From Gammaproteobacteria bacterium (lineage in GTDB: Bacteria > Pseudomonadota > Gammaproteobacteria > JACKNK01), in NCBI GenBank assembly GCA_024234955.1, contig JACKNK010000006.1, positions 62,001 to 126,000 of the forward strand: a stretch of 64,000 nt of DNA. Reading direction: 5' to 3'. The position numbers and the translations under genes are program-made. This document shows, one piece after another, positions 23,984 through 31,919 of the stretch. The first letter of the stretch is position 1. Every line of letters starts with the position of its first letter. Below the pieces are notes generated by a model. The model saw only the letters and a program-made list of their open reading frames with translations. It was not told the origin of the DNA and did not search any database.

Positions 23984-25303
23984 TCACTTGAGAAACGGTG
24001 CTTTTCCATTTTCAAGCAGGCTTAATTCCTTTTGGACATTGGACACGCCATGACCGCCAGCCATGAAGCACTTTTGCGCTTTACGCATGTCGTTCTTTGC
24101 TTGCTTTATCGTCACCGAATCCAGCTTCCCACTATTCATCAACACTTCCTTGCATCGCACTTTTGCACGCACCCTGAAGAACCCACCGTTATCGAAATCA
24201 CTCGCCGACTTCTCCAATATTGGCATCGCTCGATCTAGATATTCCCAAGCACGTGAGATCAACCCAAGCTTCATAGAGTAATTTGCCGCAACGATCTCAG
24301 CTTGCGCAGAGTCATTACCAATGCCAAGACCACTCGAAATCGCACGATCCATCTCAAATAGATCTAATATCTTTTCTGGTGGGTAGGCCATTACTTCATC
24401 AGACATCAGAGTAAGTGAGTGGCCAAGATTAAAAATCGCAGCCTGCAATGTTGGCAAGTCACCACTTATAAGGGAGTAGACTATTGCACGCGTTGCAAAT
24501 CTAGCTCCTTCATCAGGAGTGCCAGAACGCTTCGCCAGCACAGACATCGTATTAAATACAACACCAAGGCCCGCAATATCTGAGGTAGCAAACAACACAT
24601 GATGCAGTTTCTTTAGCTTTGTCAGCTCTGATTCCGCGTACTCATATGGTTCCGAAAAGGCCTGAAGCGAGGCTAGGCGAATAGCAAGACTCGGCGAAAT
24701 CGCATCATGCTGTACCTCTACATCAAAACTATCGACACATGGCGAAACAGTAGCTCGGGCTGCTGCCCTGTGGATCAGCAATTTCGAGACATCCCGTTCA
24801 AGAGCGCTTCCTGACCTTGAATAGCCTAAGCATGCCATCTCATGAGCCTCCTCAGTATAGCCTTGATGGAGGAGAATTAGTGCTCTTACCGCCATATTTA
24901 ACCAATCTAAATTCACATCAAAGACAGGCAACATGAGGGCATCAAGCTTATCTCTGGCTTCTTTGAGGCCCGGCAGAAATTCAATCTGTTCCCTATCAAG
25001 CGTTAATACCCACCCATTTGTTTTCTGTCGGGAAGATACAATGATGGGCAACCCATCGCATTGTTGCTTATTTATATGTCTTGATACGACTTTGCCGATA
25101 CTAGTTAGCTTTGCAGCCTCCCAATGCTTGTAGCGAGAAAGCTCAGCCGGAATTATCAGTGCTTGATCCTGAGCATCATCCAGCAACCGAAGGCCGAGCA
25201 CCAAATAGAACACGTACCATTTCTTAACGTATCGCCGAGACAAGCCCAGCCCATCGTCAAGTGTTGCGACCTCACGATTGACATCCAGCCTCAGCTTCGT
25301 CAT
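23984..25303 (-). CDS. helical-repeat (TPR-like) protein of unknown function
   Basis: A 439-residue protein, mostly amphipathic helices in pairs from about residue 130 to the end (for example WLNMAVRALILLHQGYTEEA, AEIVAANYSMKLGLISRAWE), as in TPR-type scaffolds. No membrane segment and no catalytic motif recognised. GC is markedly lower than the mobilisation genes and integrase, suggesting separate acquisition. It is a lone transcription unit opposite the PARP-like gene. Confidence 0.5.
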   Translation of the reverse strand: MTKLRLDVNREVATLDDGLGLSRRYVKKWYVFYLVLGLRLLDDAQDQALIIPAELSRYKHWEAAKLTSIGKVVSRHINKQQCDGLPIIVSSRQKTNGWVLTLDREQIEFLPGLKEARDKLDALMLPVFDVNLDWLNMAVRALILLHQGYTEEAHEMACLGYSRSGSALERDVSKLLIHRAAARATVSPCVDSFDVEVQHDAISPSLAIRLASLQAFSEPYEYAESELTKLKKLHHVLFATSDIAGLGVVFNTMSVLAKRSGTPDEGARFATRAIVYSLISGDLPTLQAAIFNLGHSLTLMSDEVMAYPPEKILDLFEMDRAISSGLGIGNDSAQAEIVAANYSMKLGLISRAWEYLDRAMPILEKSASDFDNGGFFRVRAKVRCKEVLMNSGKLDSVTIKQAKNDMRKAQKCFMAGGHGVSNVQKELSLLENGKAPFLK

Positions 25304-25434
25304 TTCTGTGAAAGAGTGTGAATTCTGAAGGTTCGTATATTGGGATCGCAGGAGCAGCGGGGCAATGGATGCCGATAGTCAGCACCACGCGCAGGGGTGC
25401 TGGTTCTAATCCACGAGCCTAAGAGGGTGTCTCG

Positions 25435-25632
25435 ATGAGCAATGACAAAGTGTCGACAGTACAAGACAGGAACGGAGATGTCTGGACAGGTAGAGAAGTC
25501 CGTAGCGGGATCGACAGCAGCGACATGGTTGCAACGTTGATTACCGGCGGATTGGCGCTGCCGACCCTGGACGCTTCGAAAACCACAGTGTCCGTAAACG
25601 GTGTTGAGCACACGGGCCATAAGGTCAAATAA
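25435..25632 (+). CDS. small hypothetical protein
   Basis: A 65-residue protein starting MSNDKVSTVQDRNGDVWTGR, with GAGGGTG upstream at a suitable distance. Hydrophilic ends surround a short hydrophobic middle (MVATLITGGLALPTL), perhaps one membrane or beta segment. No family recognised. Convergent with the integrase gene. Confidence 0.45.
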   Translation: MSNDKVSTVQDRNGDVWTGREVRSGIDSSDMVATLITGGLALPTLDASKTTVSVNGVEHTGHKVK

Positions 25633-25649
25633 CACCTGCTCAAAGGAGA

Positions 25650-25696
25650 GAATCAAGGCCGCCGGGAGTAGCCGAACGTGCTGGCGACCTTGATTC
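25650..25696. terminator. long hairpin between convergent genes
   Basis: Seen: GAATCAAGGCCGCC pairs with GGCGACCTTGATTC (13 of 14, loop of 19). No U tract follows on either strand, so it may slow both transcripts or have another role. Confidence 0.35.
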
Positions 25697-25740
25697 AATC
25701 CTACCCGCACGCAACGAGATTATTGGATACAGCAAGAGCC

Positions 25741-26976
25741 CTATCTTGCGCGAGATGACACTCCTATCGCGCCGAATCCGCGACCGCCCTTAACAAGCGG
25801 CGCAACCACGCCCGCAACCAGCCCCAACGCCTCCCGGCGCTCATCGAGATAGTCGTAGCGGTCATAGATCCCTTCGACACCCTTGAGCTTGTGGTTCAGG
25901 CAACGCTCCGAGATGTGTCCGGGGACACCAAGCGATGACAAGAGACTTCGGAAGGTCCGGCGCAAGTCGTGGACGCTGAAATACTCAACACCGAGCCTCC
26001 CTTCCCCGTGGAGCTTCTTGATGGCTGCATTCAGGGTGTCCGGGCTGACATGCCCAAAACGCTTGCTCGCACGGCGATTGGGAAACACATAGTCCGAGCC
26101 GTTTGCCCGGATGTGGAGCTCCTGGAGCCACTGCATCGCGGTATCCGACAACGGAATCGTGATCGCCTTGCCGGTCTTGCTCCGCTCCTCGGGAAGATGC
26201 CAGAGCTGCTTGTCGCCCTCGAACTCCGCCCAACGCGCTGCGACGAGTTCGCCTTTGCGAACCCCAAGTGCCAGGAGCAATGCGGCAGCTAGCGTGTTTT
26301 CCCGGCTGAACTGATCGCTATAGCGGTGGAACGCCGCAAACACGGTCTTTAGCTCGTCAACGGATAGCGCCCGACTCCGACTTTCTTCGACGCCGCCTGC
26401 ATCGCTCACATTGAAGGGCTCGGCGGGGTTGTGACGGACGAGGTCGAGTTTCACCCCCTGCCGGAAGAGCTGCTTGCAGTACATGAGAGCGTCATTCGCG
26501 ATCGTCGGGCGCCCGCTCTCGGCGACCTTGGCAATCACCGCGCGGATGTCACGCGGCGATACCTGGTCAATCGCCAAACTCCCAATCCACGGCGCGATGT
26601 CCTTCTCGTAGATGCGGCGCGGGATACCCGGATGCTTCAAACGCTTCTCGCAGTCCTTGAGCCAGTCCTCCGCGAGGTCGTCGACGGTGTTGAACTCCGT
26701 CTTGTCCGCACGTTGACGTTCCGCCAGCGGATCAACACCCCGCTTCACCTCTGCCTTGATACGCACCGCCTCTGCGGTCGCGTCCGCCAGAGAGATGTCG
26801 GGATAGCGGCCAAGCGTGAATTCCCGGCGCTTGCCGTGCATCACGTAGCGCACGACCCAGAAACCCGTGCCCTCCTGACTTAGGCGAAAGTAGAGCCCGT
26901 TGCCAACAGCGTGCCGTGCCGCCCGGCCTTCCTTGAGCAGGGACTTGATGTGTCGGTCGGTGAAATTCTGAGCCAT
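25741..26976 (-). CDS. P4-type tyrosine integrase (DUF4102 N-terminus)
   Basis: A 411-residue protein. The N-terminus (FTDRHIKSLLKEGRAARHAV, then GNGLYFRLS) is the DUF4102 arm-binding domain. Next comes a SAM-like core-binding domain. The catalytic domain holds Arg in GVRKGELVAARW, Lys in RSKTGKAITIPL, HDLRRTF (HxxR), and CLNHKLKGVEGIYDRYDY (His and Tyr). All key residues are present and the length is normal. It ends the island 200 bases from yicC and is transcribed away from it. Role: integrates and, with an excisionase, excises the island at the yicC 3' end. Confidence 0.92.
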   Translation of the reverse strand: MAQNFTDRHIKSLLKEGRAARHAVGNGLYFRLSQEGTGFWVVRYVMHGKRREFTLGRYPDISLADATAEAVRIKAEVKRGVDPLAERQRADKTEFNTVDDLAEDWLKDCEKRLKHPGIPRRIYEKDIAPWIGSLAIDQVSPRDIRAVIAKVAESGRPTIANDALMYCKQLFRQGVKLDLVRHNPAEPFNVSDAGGVEESRSRALSVDELKTVFAAFHRYSDQFSRENTLAAALLLALGVRKGELVAARWAEFEGDKQLWHLPEERSKTGKAITIPLSDTAMQWLQELHIRANGSDYVFPNRRASKRFGHVSPDTLNAAIKKLHGEGRLGVEYFSVHDLRRTFRSLLSSLGVPGHISERCLNHKLKGVEGIYDRYDYLDERREALGLVAGVVAPLVKGGRGFGAIGVSSRAR

Positions 26977-26996
26977 ATCCGTGGGTTACAACAAAA

Positions 26997-27068
26997 TGGT
27001 GACAGATTGCGGTTTCTTGGGGTGATTTTAGCCACCACCTCGAAACCTGTCACCATTTCTGTCACCAC
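26997..27068. repeat. integrase arm-type iterons, right copy
   Basis: Seen: TGGTGACAG at 26997-27005 on the plus strand and two inverted TGTCACCA units at 27047-27068, the latter a perfect 22-bp repeat of 154-175. They lie between the integrase start (26976) and the right attachment core. Two further imperfect repeats, CCCTGAAACCAACTGAAACA (27090s) and CCCGAAACCACCTGAAACA (27150s), sit next to the core. Inferred: binding sites for the integrase N-terminus and excisionase, overlapping the integrase promoter. Confidence 0.6.
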
Positions 27069-27174
27069 TTCAATGCAACTCAGGGCAACACCCTGAAACC
27101 AACTGAAACACAAAAAGCTATTTAAGTTGTTGTTTTAATGGGATGTTTGTAACAACCCGAAACCACCTGAAACA

Positions 27175-27199
27175 TCATTCTATGTTTTGGATCTGTTCA
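27175..27199 (-). other. island right attachment site within yicC 3' end
   Basis: The last codons of yicC (EQIQNIE-stop) form the core. The final four sense codons here use CAA-AAC-ATA-GAA, more AT-rich than the left copy (CAG-AAC-ATC-GAG), as expected if the island supplied this part and restored the stop codon. Shared core on the minus strand: ACAGATCCA. Confidence 0.75.
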
Positions 27200-28041
27200 C
27201 GCATCTGCTCGATCAACACCTTGAGTTCGACGGCGACCCGGGTGATTTCGGTATCGGCAGATTTCGAGCCCAGGGTGTTGGCCTCGCGGTTGAACTCCTG
27301 CATCAGGAAATCCATGCGACGACCGACCGGCTCCTTGCGCTTGAGCACCGCGCGCAGTTCGGCGCGATGGCTTTCCAGGCGATCCATCTCTTCATCGACG
27401 TCCAGTTTCTGCGCGAGCAGCACCATCTCCTGCTCGATGCGCGCTGGCTCCACCTGCTCCAGGACTTCCGCCAACCGCTCGTTCAGCCGAACCCGGTTGG
27501 CCGCGACCACTTCGGGCATGCGCACGCGGGCGGCCTCTATCAGGGGCCCCATGGCATCGAGCCGATCGGTGATGGTGGCCGCAAGCCGGGCCCCTTCGGA
27601 TTCGCGACTCGCAACCCAGGCCGCCAGCGCATCATCGAGCGCATCGAGTGCGGCCTGCCGCAACACATCAAGGTCCTGCTTGGTCTCGGCCATTACCCCG
27701 GGCTGACGCATCAGGTCCAACGGGCTGACGCGGGCCGGGTCGTACATCAGTTTCTCGATGTCCTGATAGGCGTCGATCAGCGATTTCACGTAGTCGGTAT
27801 TGACGGTCACCGCGCCGCTGCTGCCGACGGCGGATTTGAATCGCAGCATCAATTCAACCTTGCCCCGCTTGGCCACCGCACCAAGCCGTTCACGAACGCC
27901 AGGCTCGATGACCCGGAATTCTTCCGGCATGCGGGGAAAGACTTCGAGATAGCGACTGTTGACCGAGCGCACTTCCCAGCCCAGTTCTCCCCAATCGCCA
28001 ACGCGGTCGGCGTGCCCGAAGGCGGTCATGCTGCGAATCAT
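27175..28041 (-). CDS. yicC: YicC family endoribonuclease/RNA-turnover protein
   Basis: A 288-residue protein with the family start MIRSMTAFGHADRVGDWGEL and the conserved end RVAVELKVLIEQMREQIQNI. Length is normal. Known: YicC-type proteins are endoribonucleases affecting small-RNA stability. Its natural downstream neighbour gmk is displaced to the left window edge by the island; the reading frame is kept intact by the island-borne core. Confidence 0.93.
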   Translation of the reverse strand: MIRSMTAFGHADRVGDWGELGWEVRSVNSRYLEVFPRMPEEFRVIEPGVRERLGAVAKRGKVELMLRFKSAVGSSGAVTVNTDYVKSLIDAYQDIEKLMYDPARVSPLDLMRQPGVMAETKQDLDVLRQAALDALDDALAAWVASRESEGARLAATITDRLDAMGPLIEAARVRMPEVVAANRVRLNERLAEVLEQVEPARIEQEMVLLAQKLDVDEEMDRLESHRAELRAVLKRKEPVGRRMDFLMQEFNREANTLGSKSADTEITRVAVELKVLIEQMREQIQNIE

Positions 28042-28162
28042 CGGAATCTCCCGGAAAAAGATCAGGCACGGGCCATTGGCGGGCGAGTCTAACCCCTGAG
28101 CTGTGTTCGCGGCGCGGCCTCTCTATACTCGCGCCCCGAATTCATCGAGATGAGAGACCGCC

Positions 28163-28879
28163 ATGCGCCCAAGCAGCCGAAATCAGGATCAGATGCGCGA
28201 AGTTCGCATAACCCGTCACTACACCAAGCACGCCGAAGGCTCGGTATTGGTGGAGTTCGGTGACACCAAGGTGATCTGCACGGCGAGCGTCGATGAACGC
28301 GTGCCGGGCTGGATGCGGGGCAAGGGGCGTGGCTGGGTGACCGCCGAATACGGCATGTTGCCCCGTTCCACCGGGGACCGCATGGGCCGTGAGGCGGCAC
28401 GCGGCAAGCAGGGCGGACGCACCATGGAGATCCAGCGCCTGATCGGACGATCCCTGCGGGCGATCACCGATCTCGACGCCCTTGGCGAGATTCAGATCAC
28501 CCTCGATTGCGACGTGATTCAGGCCGATGGCGGCACCCGCACGGCCTCGATCACCGGCGCGTACGTCGCCCTGGCCGATGCCATCAATGGCCTGATGGCC
28601 GCCGGCAAGGTTGCCAGCAATCCCTTGATCGCACAGGTCGCCTCGGTGTCCGTTGGCATTTCCGGGGGCAAGCCGGTCCTGGATCTCGATTACGCCGAGG
28701 ACTGCACGGCGGAGACCGACATGAACGTGGTCATGAACAACGCCGGCGATTTTATCGAGGTTCAAGGCACCGCCGAAGGCCACCCGTTCAGCATGGACGA
28801 ACTCAATGCCATGCTCAGCCTCGCGCGCAAGGGCATCGGCGAGTTGTTCGACATCCAGTGCCAGGCGCTGGCGAATTGA
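28163..28879 (+). CDS. rph: ribonuclease PH
   Basis: A 238-residue protein, full length for the family. Typical blocks: VLVEFGDTKVICTASVDE, RTMEIQRLIGRSLRAITDL, DCDVIQADGGTRTASITGAY. Known: phosphate-dependent 3' exonuclease that trims tRNA 3' ends. Divergent from yicC with 120 bases between, as in other gammaproteobacteria, and 13 bases ahead of rdgB. Confidence 0.95.
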   Translation: MRPSSRNQDQMREVRITRHYTKHAEGSVLVEFGDTKVICTASVDERVPGWMRGKGRGWVTAEYGMLPRSTGDRMGREAARGKQGGRTMEIQRLIGRSLRAITDLDALGEIQITLDCDVIQADGGTRTASITGAYVALADAINGLMAAGKVASNPLIAQVASVSVGISGGKPVLDLDYAEDCTAETDMNVVMNNAGDFIEVQGTAEGHPFSMDELNAMLSLARKGIGELFDIQCQALAN

Positions 28880-28892
28880 GAGGACACCGCAC

Positions 28893-29483
28893 ATGAGCAA
28901 GATCGTTCTGGCCAGCAACAACAAGGGCAAGGTCCGCGAGTTCAACCAACTGCTCACCGACCTGCATTTCGAAGTCATTCCCCAAGGTCAGCTCAATGTT
29001 CCCGAGGCCGATGAGACCGGCCTGACCTTCGTCGAAAACGCGATTCTGAAGGCGCGCAACGCTGCCGAGATCACCGGTCTGCCGGCGATTGCTGACGACT
29101 CCGGGCTGGAAGTCGATGCCCTCGCCGGTGCACCCGGCATCTATTCGGCGCGTTACGCCGGGGTTGGCGCCGACGACGAGGCCAATCTGCGCAAGTTGCT
29201 GAACGATCTGCGCGAGGTGCCGGAAGCCGAACGTACCGCCCGCTTCCGTGCCCTGATCGTATTCATGCGTCATGGCCGCGACCCGGCCCCGTTGATCGCA
29301 CAAGGGGCCTGGGAGGGGCGCATCCTGTTCGAGCCGGTCGGCGACAACGGTTTTGGATACGACCCGGTGTTCTGGGTCCCGACCGAGGGCTGCTCCTCGG
29401 CGCAACTGCCCTCCGAGACCAAGAATCGCCTGAGCCATCGCGGTCAGGCGCTACGCCAGCTGGTGACCCTGCTCGGGCACTGA
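28893..29483 (+). CDS. rdgB: dITP/XTP pyrophosphatase
   Basis: A 196-residue protein starting MSKIVLASNNKGKVREF (nucleotide-binding S/T-x-N-x-x-K motif), with ADDSGLEVDALAGAPGIYSA and FGYDPVFWVP. Known: removes non-canonical purine triphosphates. ATG 28893 is preceded by GAGAGGA; longer frames upstream overlap rph and were rejected. Shares an operon with rph and hemW. Confidence 0.95.
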   Translation: MSKIVLASNNKGKVREFNQLLTDLHFEVIPQGQLNVPEADETGLTFVENAILKARNAAEITGLPAIADDSGLEVDALAGAPGIYSARYAGVGADDEANLRKLLNDLREVPEAERTARFRALIVFMRHGRDPAPLIAQGAWEGRILFEPVGDNGFGYDPVFWVPTEGCSSAQLPSETKNRLSHRGQALRQLVTLLGH

Positions 29484-29484
29484 G

Positions 29485-30648
29485 TTGTTGCAGCTCCCGC
29501 CCCTGGCGCTGTATGTCCACATCCCGTGGTGCGTGCGCAAATGCCCGTATTGCGACTTCAACTCGCATGCCTTGCGCGAGGCGGAACCGCCGGAGCACGA
29601 CTACGTCACGGCGTTGCTGGCCGATCTGGAAAGGCAGTTGCCGCATGTCTGGGGGCGCACCGTCCACAGCGTGTTCATCGGCGGCGGCACCCCCAGCCTG
29701 TTTTCCGCTACAGCCATCGACGCCTTGCTGTCCGGCATCCGCGCACGCCTCACCCTGCATCCGGATGCGGAAATAACGCTCGAAGCCAACCCCGGCAGCG
29801 TCGAAATCGATCGTTTCCGGGATTTCCGCACCGCCGGAATCAATCGCCTGTCGATCGGGGTACAAAGCTTTTCCGACCGCCAACTCACCGCACTCGGGCG
29901 TATTCATGACCGTCGCGAGGCGATCGCGGCAGCGGAAACCGCGCACGCGGTCGGCTTCGAAAACCTCAATATCGACCTCATGCATGGCTTGCCCGGCCAG
30001 AATATTGGCGATGCCTGCGGTGACCTGAGGCAGGCCATCGCACTCAGCCCCAGCCATCTCTCCTGGTATCAGCTGACCTTGGAGCCGAACACCCTGTTTC
30101 ATGCTCGTCCCCCGGACCTCCCCGACGACGACATCGTCGCCGGCATCGAGGACGCCGGTTTCGTATTGCTCGCCGAGGCGGGCTATGCCCGCTACGAGAT
30201 TTCCGCGTTTGCCCGAAACGGCCAACGGAGTCGACACAACCTGAATTACTGGTCGTTCGGGGATTATCTCGGCATCGGCGCCGGCGCCCACGGCAAACTC
30301 ACCGACGGCGCCACCTCGACGGTGCGGCGCTATCAAAAGCCGCGACACCCGAACGACTATCTCCGTACTCCTGGTGCCGAGCTCGAAGTTCGCACCCTCG
30401 ACCGCGACGACCTGGTATTCGAATTCATGCTCAACGCGCTGCGACTCGTGGATGGTGTTCCCGCGCACTGGTTCCCGGCTCGAACCGGCCTTCCGCCCAA
30501 CGCGCTTGAACCGGCTTACGGGCAAGCCGTGGCCGAAGGCCTGCTGGACGTCGATCGAACCCGGATTCGACCCACGGCACACGGCCTCCGCTTTCTCAAC
30601 GACCTGCAAGCCCGATTCCTGGATACCGCATCGTGCTCAACGAACTGA
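29485..30648 (+). CDS. hemW: HemW, radical SAM heme chaperone/coproporphyrinogen-oxidase-like
   Basis: A 387-residue protein. The radical-SAM cluster motif is HIPWCVRKCPYCDF (CxxxCxxC plus the fourth Cys seen in HemW). IGGGTPSLF and LSIGVQSFSDRQL follow. Starts at TTG 29485, one base after the rdgB stop; TTG 29488 is equally possible. Known: HemW binds heme and delivers it to respiratory enzymes. Third gene of the rph-rdgB-hemW run. Confidence 0.93.
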   Translation: MLQLPPLALYVHIPWCVRKCPYCDFNSHALREAEPPEHDYVTALLADLERQLPHVWGRTVHSVFIGGGTPSLFSATAIDALLSGIRARLTLHPDAEITLEANPGSVEIDRFRDFRTAGINRLSIGVQSFSDRQLTALGRIHDRREAIAAAETAHAVGFENLNIDLMHGLPGQNIGDACGDLRQAIALSPSHLSWYQLTLEPNTLFHARPPDLPDDDIVAGIEDAGFVLLAEAGYARYEISAFARNGQRSRHNLNYWSFGDYLGIGAGAHGKLTDGATSTVRRYQKPRHPNDYLRTPGAELEVRTLDRDDLVFEFMLNALRLVDGVPAHWFPARTGLPPNALEPAYGQAVAEGLLDVDRTRIRPTAHGLRFLNDLQARFLDTASCSTN

Positions 30649-30818
30649 TCATCCAATGCCCCTATTGCGGTGAGTTCATCACCCTGTTCGTGGAGCCCGG
30701 CATCGAATCGCATGACTATATTGAGGACTGCACAGTGTGCTGCCGACCGATCGAGCTTCACCAGGAAATCGGTGCAAACGGCGAACCGGAAATTGACGCG
30801 AGGCGCGATGATGACTGA
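30633..30818 (+). CDS. CPXCG-motif cysteine-rich protein
   Basis: A 61-residue protein with IQCPYCGEFITLFVEP and a second DCTVCCRPIE pair, the pattern of the CPXCG family (likely zinc ribbon). Starts at GTG 30633, overlapping the hemW end by 16 bases, and its own end overlaps the rof start. Function unknown in the family. Confidence 0.85.
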   Translation: MLNELIIQCPYCGEFITLFVEPGIESHDYIEDCTVCCRPIELHQEIGANGEPEIDARRDDD

Positions 30819-31056
30819 CTACAAGCCCATCCCCTGCATCGACTACAGCCTGCTGGAAGAAGCCATCGTGCTGCGGCGTGCATTGCGCCTGGGCTGGCAT
30901 GACGACGACGGCCAGGATCATGTCGAAACCGTCCAGCCCGCCGATCTGCGAACCCGCAATGGCGAAGAGTTTTTGATCTTCCTGCGCAAGGACGGGGACC
31001 GACGGGAGGTTCGACTGGATCGAATTGTGGGTTTCGAGCCGGTCGCCGGTGCGTGA
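30808..31056 (+). CDS. rof: Rof, Rho-binding antiterminator
   Basis: An 82-residue protein matching E. coli Rof (YaeO) motifs: YKPIPCIDYSLLEEA, then VQPADLRTRNGEEFLIF and REVRLDRIVGFEPV. Known: binds the Rho hexamer and blocks its RNA loading. ATG 30808 overlaps the end of the preceding gene (ATG 30811 is next in frame), implying translational coupling. The link with the CPXCG protein is positional only. Confidence 0.85.
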   Translation: MMTDYKPIPCIDYSLLEEAIVLRRALRLGWHDDDGQDHVETVQPADLRTRNGEEFLIFLRKDGDRREVRLDRIVGFEPVAGA

Positions 31057-31543
31057 CATCACGCGAAAAAGGGCTTGACACACCAGGGTTATTCACAATT
31101 CCGACCTGCCCCGCCCCCTTCCACCACAAACCCCTGAAACGCAGCACCGAAACCCCTTCAGTTGTTTCTAATAAACTTTAAATCGTTGTATTTACAACTA
31201 TTTCTGTCTTTGTCTGTTTTTTGATCAATCAAACAGCAACGCCCGACCTGGAACGGTTTCCGGGTGCTGAAAACAAGTCATCCACAAAGTTATCCACAGA
31301 ACATGGGGAAAGCTGACGTTTTTCTTTACAGCCCGATGACTTAACACCACTTTGCGGGAATCCCTTGAACTTCCCTCCGCAAGTACGGCATATCGATACC
31401 GGATCACCTGCCCCCTTGCACTCAGCGGTCACGATCCTTAGAATGCCGCGCTCTTTGCCCCAGGTTCATCGTTCCTGGCCCGGCATCACACCCGTTTTTT
31501 CGTGCCGCGATCACCGCGCACGAACCGATCGCGAGACATCGAG
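31057..31543. other. intergenic region with DnaA-box cluster
   Basis: About 490 bases without a gene. DnaA-box-like 9-mers on the plus strand: TTATTCACA (31089-31097), TCATCCACA (31278-31286) and the perfect consensus TTATCCACA (31290-31298), the last two 12 bases apart. Between the first and the pair is an AT-rich stretch (near 31165-31215) and a TTGATCAATCAA palindrome (around 31220). This could be a DnaA-titration or regulatory site, less likely a replication origin. It must also contain the rpmE promoter. Confidence 0.45.
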
Positions 31544-31753
31544 ATGAAAGCCGACATCCATCCCTCGTACACTGAAATCACTGTTACCTGCGCGTGCGGC
31601 AACAGCTTCCAGACCAAGTCCACGCTGGGTCACGATCTCCAGATCGAAGTGTGCTCTTCCTGCCACCCGTTCTTTACCGGCAAGCAGAAGATCCTGGACA
31701 CCGGTGGCCGCGTCGACAAGTTCCGCCGTCGCTTCAACCGTCCGGGCAAGTAA
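31544..31753 (+). CDS. rpmE: 50S ribosomal protein L31 (zinc form)
   Basis: A 69-residue protein starting MKADIHPSYTEITVTCACGN with the zinc-binding CAC...CSSCHPFFTGKQK pattern of type A L31. ATG 31544 follows GAGACATCGAG. It stands alone and is followed by a strong terminator. Confidence 0.95.
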   Translation: MKADIHPSYTEITVTCACGNSFQTKSTLGHDLQIEVCSSCHPFFTGKQKILDTGGRVDKFRRRFNRPGK

Positions 31754-31800
31754 ACACACGCGTAACGCGAACGGCTGACCCCGAACGCGCCGCGACAAAA

Positions 31801-31836
31801 AAGGCCGGGCCTCATCACGAGGCCCGGCCTTTTTGT
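31801..31836 (+). terminator. intrinsic terminator after rpmE
   Basis: Seen: AAGGCCGGGCCT, 7-base loop, AGGCCCGGCCTT then TTT; preceded by AAAAAA, so it can work on both strands and also end the minus-strand gene at 31920. Confidence 0.9.
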
Positions 31837-31919
31837 TTGCAGGGCTCATGCGTTCCCCGTACAGATCGGCCAATCCGGCCCGGCCTAGTCCGAACCAGGC
31901 CGGGCCGGATCAGAGGACC

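Noticed and set aside
85..27180. Self-transmissible conjugative element (ICE)
   Set aside because: Only MobC, relaxase, coupling ATPase and accessory genes are present; no VirB-type or Tra mating-pore genes, so mobilisable is the safer term.
31057..31543. Chromosomal replication origin
   Set aside because: Only three DnaA-like boxes and no dnaA, dnaN, gidA or rpmH neighbours; kept as a DnaA-box cluster only.
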